Below are positions 57,104 to 64,000 of a DNA stretch of 64,000 nucleotides, piece after piece. The DNA comes from Paracamarosporium sp. OC-R06-R3. Lineage: Eukaryota; Ascomycota; Dothideomycetes; Pleosporales; Didymosphaeriaceae. The translations under genes and the position numbers were made by a program. How positions within the stretch are numbered: the stretch's first letter is position 1; each line of letters begins with the position of its first letter. The notes below the pieces were generated by a model. It searched no databases and had not been told where the DNA came from. It worked only from the letters and a program-made list of their open reading frames with translations. Where the stretch lies: positions 124,001 through 188,000 of the forward strand of contig JACVRA010000023.1 of assembly GCA_019828545.1 (NCBI GenBank), in the 5' to 3' direction.

Positions 57104-58100
57104 GAGTAGATGCTTTGCGGTGTACCTATATAGCTGCAGGAAGTCACTATAAGCTACCGTAATGCGGGATCACTAGGAGAGATGGATATTTACTTCTGCA
57201 GTGGACGAAATGTTGCCACGAAAGCGCCAAATAGAGAATGGTAAAGGTAGGGAACCAGATTGAATGCTCGAGTTCGCGCAAATGTCGTGAGGAGGAACTG
57301 AACGACTGTCTGCTTGCATCTAAACGAGAAGCGTGGGGCTTGTTTTATATCAATATTGGAGATCTTGGGCTGGATTAGCACCGGTCATACCAGTGGCAGG
57401 GGCTTGTTCGGGGGTTTTGGGTTCCAGATTGGCATACGCCCTTCTCATCCTCACACAGTCCTGCAGCACTCAGCTCCCATACCGCAAATGCCTCTTGGTC
57501 CAATCAATAGCTGCGGTTACCCGTCGGGAGCTAGATCAGCTGCGCCCTTCGTGCGTCCACACCGAACCTTCAGAGACAGCAGCAAGGGCAGGCTTAATTT
57601 ACGAAATAAGCTAGCACTCTCTACTTTCCTAAATTGACCCATTTATCGGAAAGGCTTGCATTAGTGCAGCGCCCTCAGCCATCTATCTGAAGCTGCGGTG
57701 TCTTCTGTAGGGCACTGTCGACTCAGACGAGCTGACGCAAGGTAGTGAAAGAGGTTGTCAGGCAGCAAGGCCTACGAGAAAATGCGCTGCTAAACGATCA
57801 GTCGGATAACGCATGCAAGATGTAGGTTGGACTTATACTTGTATAATACAGGCTTACTGTTACAGATTCGTATATGCGATGAGCAAAGAGACTGGTAAGA
57901 CGGTCTGCCTTATGAGCCATTCAATACCGCATGACAATAGCAACTTGCTTAACAGCGTAAATATCTAAGAGGCCTACTAGGTAACGTTGGTCGACTTGTC
58001 CTTCTTCGACCCTACAAGTTATTGGGCGCTACAAAAGCGAGTCCCAGTGCATGAGGGGCTAGAACCTTTGGAACACTAGCTTTTCCTAGTTTTGATTAGC
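57104..58100. other. Relic of the NLR 5' flank beyond the SesA-like gene
   Basis: No gene is seen here. Blocks 57471-57506 and 57666-57704 are inverted copies of the NLR upstream region and lie in the same order. Between them, segments such as AATAAGCTAGC and AAGGCTTGCA also resemble the NLR promoter. The copied gene that should follow on the plus strand near 57,770 is absent. Confidence 0.55.
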
Positions 58101-58139
58101 GCAGGCGTGCCACCTCTCAAGCCGCTTTACTAATAATAA

Positions 58140-59560
58140 TATGTTCTACATTAGCAAGACGCTAGTAGTGATTAGGGCGGAGATGGAGGAGACGACAGAG
58201 ATATTCTAGCGCGAGAGGTTGCTGCTCACTAGTATAGGGCAATACTACTGATTCAATATAAGTCGTAGGCTCGAGAACATTATTTATTAGGTTAGAAGAG
58301 GTGAAGAAGGTTGAAGAGATGACGTCGACGACGCGCGGGAACATTAGGATACGGAAAGTGCGCGAGCGGATATAGGTCGAACATCATCCCTTAGATACCT
58401 GACATGTGCTTGTTAGAAGCTAATTCGGGTTAGGGCCACAAGTCGAAGCCACAATCAACATGGGTCATGTGTTAGTTGATGTTACGGTTAACTATGAGAA
58501 CCTCAATGATATCTTGGAACAAGCTTATTAGATCAAGGAACGATCTAGTCGAAAGATGCTGACCTCCTTGATATAAGCTAGGGAATCAAAGCAATACTTT
58601 GGTATCTAGTTTTCGGATAAGGATTTTTTCTCATTGGTGGCTTAACAACCATAGTCTCAGCCGGAACCCATTATATGAGCAGTCTTGAAGAAGGAATGGA
58701 TGAAGCAGGTCATGATAGAACCTTATCGAAGGAATCTATGATTGACAACGATAGAATGTCCGTAACGATCCAGAAGTCTTCCAAAGAGGTAGATTGGCAA
58801 GTGGAAGTATGGAGCGGATGTTCTTAAGTAGACGGGGGCAAGGAAACGAGGAGGAAAACCAATGCTAGTATGGAGCAGAAGGAGAATGACAAGGTGTTGG
58901 AAGTATGGCAGGCGAGGAAGAAAGTCAGGAAACGGTGACTAGAACAAGGAGAATGCAAGATACGTCGAAGAACTGAAAGGGCAGAGTGAAGGTATGTATG
59001 GGTCAATTAATAAACTTCTGAAATTAACATATAGTTAGACCTAGCTCGATCGACTGAACGGAGGCGAATGAGGAGCTGCAGTACGAATAAGACGGAGTGA
59101 GAGGTAGGAGAGGATATAGCAAGAATTTACAGAGGCTATGACGATTTAGGCCTAAGAACTATTGAGGAATTGCTTTCAGTGGTCGTATGAATACTTTGAA
59201 CGCGTTGACATATCAGACATCCAAAGTTTAGAGCATGCTCCAATTCACAGAATCCTTGAGATATTAAGTGCCAGTTTGTCCTGTTCTTAGATAGCAAGGA
59301 TCTGTGGTGTAACTGCTTTGCGGAAGCATGTGTTGTCTCTACAGTCACCGCTATAGAAAGAGAAGACAGGACAGCAAAATACCGAATTATCAGTACTCTA
59401 ATTACCTAGTAGTTAGGGCCAGTGACGTGCATTGTGAAGTATGATTTAAGACAGATTAAGGCGATTTTGCAAGCGCAACGAACAGGAACTAAAGAGTCTA
59501 GAACTAGAGCTATCTGGAGAAGGTATGTAATAAGCGATGTATGGGTCAGCGTGGGATGAA
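58140..59560 (+). pseudogene. Degraded coding relic with RIP-like stops, possibly transposon-derived
   Basis: In the plus frame beginning near 58310, protein-like stretches such as VEATINMGHVLVDVTVNYEN and ESKQYFGI are interrupted repeatedly by TAG, TAA and TGA. Each is one C-to-T step from CAG, CAA or CGA. That is the footprint expected from repeat-induced point mutation of a repeated element. I cannot assign the ancestor to a family. No LTR or terminal inverted repeat was seen. The boundaries are rough. Confidence 0.45.
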
Positions 59561-59850
59561 AGCCGAGCGACTTGTAAAAAGCGGAAACTGTAAGTATAAA
59601 CGACTGTATCGAACCAACGGTACGTGATCATTCGACGTTTCCCAACAGACTCGCCATTGAGTGAAAACAGTGATCGTGATCTTGTAATGTACATGTGAGA
59701 GCATCATAGGGTCAAGTTTGTCCCGCGATGTACTACACATGGAAGTTTAGTGCAATTTCCAGAACGAGAGATTTCAACTACACTACATTTATCAATCTAT
59801 TTACAGAGACCATTTTATTGAATAGCGCTACACCAGTCACCTCCCTCTCA
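59561..59850. other. Short AT-rich gap before the dehydrogenase 3' end
   Basis: About 290 bp. It contains the presumed terminator of the minus-strand dehydrogenase gene and the end of the degraded sequence. Nothing else seen. Confidence 0.35.
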
Positions 59851-61214
59851 CTACACACTGTACAACTTCAGTAACGAAGTGAGTTTCAGTTCCTTGCCCG
59901 CCTGTTCTATCAAACTCAGCGCTCCGTTCCCCAGATGCAGCGGAATCTTCTTATCCCGCGCTTCTGCTATAGCTGCCTTCAATCCATCCCGATAGCTTCC
60001 GAGGCTCCCTGTTCCTTGTTCTTGCTTACCTTCCAGAATGTCAATCATCCTCGCTCCCAACTCTCTATACTGGAAGCTCCCCCCTGCCGCCTCAACACAG
60101 AGCTCGTAATACTGTGCTAACGGAACACCAAGGTGTTTCGCAAATGATATACCCTCGGCGGCCGCGCACAAATGGATGCCGACAAGGAGGTTGCTGACGA
60201 GCTCGAGCTTGGCTTTCTTGTCGTCATCTGAGAACGAACTTTGTATGCTTGCAACGGGCTCGGACGTCCATAGCCGCACAAGTCCGGCGTCGTCGTTTCC
60301 ACCGTAGTTCTCGTTCAAGCCAGTGATGTACAATTGCTCTGCAATGGAGCACAACGGGACTGGAAAGTCGACGAGATTTGCCATGGAAGTAATGATACCC
60401 TGTCTCTGTCAGCACTCATTCCTCAACAATACTCAGCAAGCTAGGCACTCGGTATGCATACCGTATCTTTCAGAATGATGGTCACGGCACTCGCACCTGG
60501 GAAGTAATCCTCTTTCAAGGTCCTCACACTCCGATTCTCAAACATCCAGCTCCATGCTTCCCCGCCCACAACGTGATCTCTTACGTCCTGTCCATTCAGC
60601 CCAAGCTTTGCTGCAAACCCAAACGCCTCGCTCACGGAGATGATGTGGATCGCTGCGAGGACTTGATGCACCATCTTCATATTTGAGCCGGCACCCACGC
60701 CGCCCGCTACAATGAACAGCTTCGACGGCGCAGTCAGCTCGTCGAGAAGGAACTTCCCTTTCTCAAATGCCGCCTCGGATGCGCCTGCCATGATGCTCAG
60801 CGTTCCATCCGCAGCACGGATCGCGCCCCCAGACACCGGCGCGTCAATGAAGTAGATATCCCCTCTACCGATATCACTCAGCTTCTTCTCGACACTCTGC
60901 GCATACGCGCTCGGCACCGTGCTCGTCAGGTACAAGACCGAGCCCTGCGGCAGCCCCTTGACGATGCCGTCGTCACCGAAGAGTGCCTGCTCAGCTTGTT
61001 GCGCCGTAGCCACCATGCATATGTAGTATTGCTTGTCTTTGGCAGACTCGGAGAGCGAGGTCGAGGGGGTGCCGCCCGCTTTTGCAAACCGCTCGAGGGT
61101 GGGCGCGTACACGTCGAAGCCGGTTACGGGGTAGCTCTGCTTCACGAGGTGGGTGGCCATGCCGAAGCCCATGGCCCCGAGGCCGCAGAAGCCGATTGCA
61201 GGTTTGGAGGCCAT
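59851..61214 (-). CDS. 3-hydroxyisobutyrate / L-threonate dehydrogenase-like oxidoreductase
   Basis: Two exons on the minus strand, 61214..60462 and 60399..59851, give 433 aa, phase 0. The Rossmann start IGFCGLGAMGFGMATHLVKQ, the loop VYAPTLERF and the substrate signature FIDAPVSGG identify the beta-hydroxyacid dehydrogenase family, with the catalytic Lys in GAGSNMKMVHQ. The first C-terminal domain is followed by a second similar helical segment (LVSNLLVGIHLCAAAEGISFA), so the protein is about 130 residues longer than bacterial LtnD or HIBADH. NAD(P)-dependent oxidation of a small hydroxyacid is likely. The substrate is undetermined. No mitochondrial presequence is evident. Confidence 0.82.
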
Positions 61215-61937
61215 TGTGCTCGAGGAGCGGTAGGAATGGATGTTTTTGATAGCTGTGGCGACGTATCACGCTTCGGGCTGCCTAGATGTTTGCACTTCCC
61301 AGGCTATGGATGGAATCTAAACGAAAGGATGTTTCTTCTGTGACACTTGACTATTTCTTGCGGAGCAATGCACAAGGAAAAGTGTACAGTTGCCCACAAA
61401 CCAGAGTGGAGAAGTCAATGAGGAGCAGAAGAGAAGATGTCGTAACACTCAGTGTTTTCTCCGAGCAGTTCGAACTGCTCAGCACAATACCCACCTATGC
61501 ACAGCTCGCACTATTAATCATGAGCCTCACAGTCCCCCCACCCATCCCGACAGCTGGCGCCATTCAGCCCCTCCAGCCGGCCGAGGCAAAAAATGCCTCT
61601 TAGTTTATGCTGTCGCACCGGCAAAAGTGCAGGCAAAACATGCGTCGAACAGGATGCGGGTGCCCCGCGCTAGGCGAAGTGGGATGGAGTAGCTTGGGTC
61701 CGGCAAATGTGCAAGGTTCCTCGGCTTTTGATCCACCTCTCCCGTTGCCGAGCTTCAACTACGCTTGGAAGATGCAGCCATCTGTGGGTTTGGAGCAAGT
61801 TTGCTCGAAGGTTCAATATATACTTCAGGTTTGCATATGTATCGAATCAGACAGTAGAATACCACCTCAATGCCCAGAATAGGTCCGAAGACAGCAGGAC
61901 TCCAAACACCGTCGCTATGCCCTACCATTCCCCTTGT
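61215..61937. other. Intergenic region with an 18-bp palindrome
   Basis: 723 bp between the dehydrogenase start and the FAB1 3' end. GAGCAGTTCGAACTGCTC at 61463-61480 is a perfect palindrome about 250 bp upstream of the dehydrogenase ATG and could bind a dimeric regulator. No gene seen. Confidence 0.4.
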
Positions 61938-64000
61938 CTAGATCCTCGTTGCAGCCTCCGCCTTTTCTATTTCAGAACCCTCTACTTCCATTACTTGCCC
62001 AGTAGCACTTCCTGGACCAGGCTCTAACATGATCGTCTTACGACTGCCTAAGAGCGCCCCACCTACCACTCTGCCCGAAAACTGGTGCCAGCAATTGGGC
62101 GCTTGCAAAATGTATTTGTCCATGGCGCTACGGAAGCGGTTGCGGTAATCCCTAGGCGAAGTGATGGTAGGCTTGTTTTTGCCACGGTCTTTGATCCACG
62201 ATTCGAGCTTCTTGTCCCAGGTGTAGGTGCGAATACAGTCTGTCTTCGTTAGTCTCCGTTAACAAAAGCAGGAGGAAGACGAGAAAGCCTACCAATGATA
62301 CCGACGATGATCTCGTGGCTTGCATCGTCGAAGCCTGCCATTAGACTGTAATCCATGACGTTGTTCTGGGAGAGAAAGAGCGTATCGTTCCAGACGCTTG
62401 CCTTGAGTAATTTCTTCGTGTGTTCACGGACGAAGATTGGCGTCTCGCTGTAGATGATATCGACAAGATTTTCATCGAGTAAGACCTCGTCACGCTCCCC
62501 AGTTGACTCAATCTTGCGGTTGCGCATACTCCCCTTGAGATCATACCGCCGATTAGGCTCCCGATCGTAGAACAGATTCTCCATGACAAGCATGTACCAG
62601 TCAAAATCGCGACCCGTAGGTGTTTTGATCTGGACTTGGAAGAGGCCGAACATCTTTGCAATCACTGAGGGTAGTCCTTTGAAGAGATTCTGATGCGTGA
62701 AGGCGAAGTAATTTGGCGCAAAACGGAAGAAGGCCTGAACCTCGATAGGCGATAAACTCTTGAGCACAAAGCGATCGTCTAGCGTCTTGAGAAAGATGGA
62801 CTTTGACTTCCCGCCTTTAGAATCCCACTTGGAGCATCGAGAAAGAGATTCTACAAAGCGATCTGCAACACCACATTTACGGCGGAGAGCGTCGAAAGAT
62901 TGAGCATAGAAAATCTTGCACTGCGCTTTCACACCACGGTTATTAAATCCGTACCTGATGTTGCTGTTCGCCTCGTGAAGTAGGTTGCGTTCGATAGAAG
63001 CCTCCGAATTCTCAAGACCATTACCTCCTTTCTCAGAGGTAACAGACTCGCCACGGAATGATTGAAGCTGAACAACGTAGTGGGGCGCAGAGAGTGCAAG
63101 CGCAATGATTGAACTTGGCTCATCTTCCCGGACAATGATGTCGGAATCTTCCCACACATGCTCTATCTGCGCGAATGGATAATCCAAGGGCGCCCAGCCG
63201 CTTGCCGACCGCTCAGACCAAAAACTAGTCAGCATCTTCATGAGTGTGGTTTTTTCATGTCTCGGTAGCTCTAGAGAGCTCTCCAGTTGTGAATCAGTCA
63301 TAGACAGGAGATCCGAATCAGGTAAAGGCACATCCTCGGGTGCAATTTCCACGTCGCTCAGTTCGTTTTCGATATCTGAGGGAGCGTGACCAGGCGTTGC
63401 AGGCTGGCTTTCCTCACTGGTATGAGTGTCAGACTCCTTGGCGTGTTGTTCTAGTACCGGAGATTCAGAAGCGGTCGTTGCACCAGTAGTCTCTGTCAAA
63501 GTACTGTCTTCGAGTGTACTATTATCTGTGCTGATGCGTGCTGGCGAGCTTGGAAGCTCTTCATCGGAGGGAATCTGCTCTTGCACGGCTTCGTGCACAT
63601 CTTTGTATACCTCAACAATTGGTTTTGAAGATGCTAATGGATACGCTCGCGCTTGTCGACTACGTTCGTTCCTTCGCTCGCGCATCCGTTCTCTCTGAAA
63701 CTCTCTCGAGAGCTGCTCAAAGTGTTCCGCAAGCTTAGACACTTTGGACGCCTCCTTTTGATTCCTGAAGATGGGTATGGAGCGAGGTATCTTTGATGTG
63801 GATTTCGAGTGCTTGAAGGTGCCGAGAGATAATCTGTCGCTTATTCGATCGAAGGCTTTGCCAGCATCGCCGCCTGCTTTCTTGGGCGGTTCTAAGGTTT
63901 TGCTAGCTGTCGCAATATGCGGTGGACTAGGACTCTTAGGAATACCACCAGGTTGCGATTGAGTTCGAACCAACGTTGTGGGTCTCGTGTGAGAGCCAGT
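61938..64000 (-). CDS. FAB1: 1-phosphatidylinositol-3-phosphate 5-kinase, C-terminal part (5'-truncated by window edge)
   Basis: C-terminal part of Fab1/PIKfyve, which makes PI(3,5)P2 on vacuole and endosome membranes. Two exons are visible on the minus strand: one open from the window edge (64000) to 62293, and the last 62239..61938. The join at an Asp codon gives [19 protein letters not shown]. The frame is open at 64000, so the FYVE, chaperonin-like and other N-terminal parts lie beyond. Kinase-core features include [40 protein letters not shown], and [13 protein letters not shown] with the DYS metal site. The specificity-loop region ends [21 protein letters not shown] Ser/Thr/Glu-rich linker of about 240 residues precedes the catalytic domain. 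Confidence 0.9.

Noticed and set aside
57755..57790. AAGGCCTACGAG near 57770, similar to a segment in NLR exon 1
   Set aside because: Its orientation is opposite to that expected from the inverted flank copy, and the match is only about 12 bp, so it is probably chance.
1..64000. CRISPR arrays, rRNA genes, dispersed 5S genes, intact transposons
   Set aside because: None recognised on either strand; the only transposon-like trace is the degraded stretch near 58-59.5 kb.

Overview
The window looks like nuclear DNA of a filamentous ascomycete (Pezizomycotina). The evidence is many short introns of about 46-90 bp with GTAAGT-like donors and CTAAC/CTGAC branch sites, a HET-domain gene, a NACHT-ankyrin NLR, PIL1, FAB1 and bacterial-type mitochondrial tRNA synthetases. 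A dothideomycete (Pleosporales-like) is my best guess, but that is inference. Intron positions were worked out by hand from splice sites, reading phase and protein-family continuity.

Layout. 0-6 kb: the 3'-truncated lipoyl transferase LIP2, POP7 and a large vWA-RBR zinc-finger protein. 6-9.5 kb: a divergent GH105/GH28 pair for pectin (rhamnogalacturonan) breakdown, with paired CreA-like sites between them. 10-18 kb: an asparagine-synthetase-like enzyme, an arylamine N-acetyltransferase and two F-box-like/2EXR-like proteins. 18-22 kb: a probable CENP-U/Ame1 kinetochore protein, whose first exons are hidden by small introns, and a DUF3128/Emi1-like protein. 22-28 kb: a HET-domain protein with a repeated N-terminal motif, and a single-pass membrane protein with a tail full of QT motifs. 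28-43.5 kb: mostly housekeeping genes (GH36 raffinose-synthase-like enzyme, mitochondrial TyrRS and AspRS, PIL1, an SMP-30 enzyme, SAM37 and a conserved unknown). 43.5-51 kb: about 7.5 kb in which I find no convincing gene. 51-57.1 kb: an NLR / SesB-like hydrolase / SesA-like cluster. 57.5-59.8 kb: an inverted relic of the NLR 5' flank, then RIP-like degraded sequence. 59.8-64 kb: a hydroxyisobutyrate/threonate-dehydrogenase-like enzyme and the C-terminal part of FAB1.

The most interesting region is 50,998-57,704. Three adjacent genes carry one Gly/Asn-rich motif of about 35 residues (consensus N-N/D-Y-x-S-G-T ... N-T-G ... Q-Y) that resembles the sigma-type amyloid signalling motifs of the fungal NWD2/sesA/sesB systems. 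In the NLR the motif lies between a SesA-like N-terminal domain and the NACHT domain. In the hydrolase and the small SesA-like protein it is C-terminal. By analogy, an activated NLR would template aggregation of the effectors and trigger cell death or incompatibility. In this genome the hydrolase reading frame is interrupted by a TAG codon at a conserved Trp position, a change consistent with RIP. The NLR upstream region also reappears inverted on the far side of the SesA-like gene, so the locus has been rearranged.
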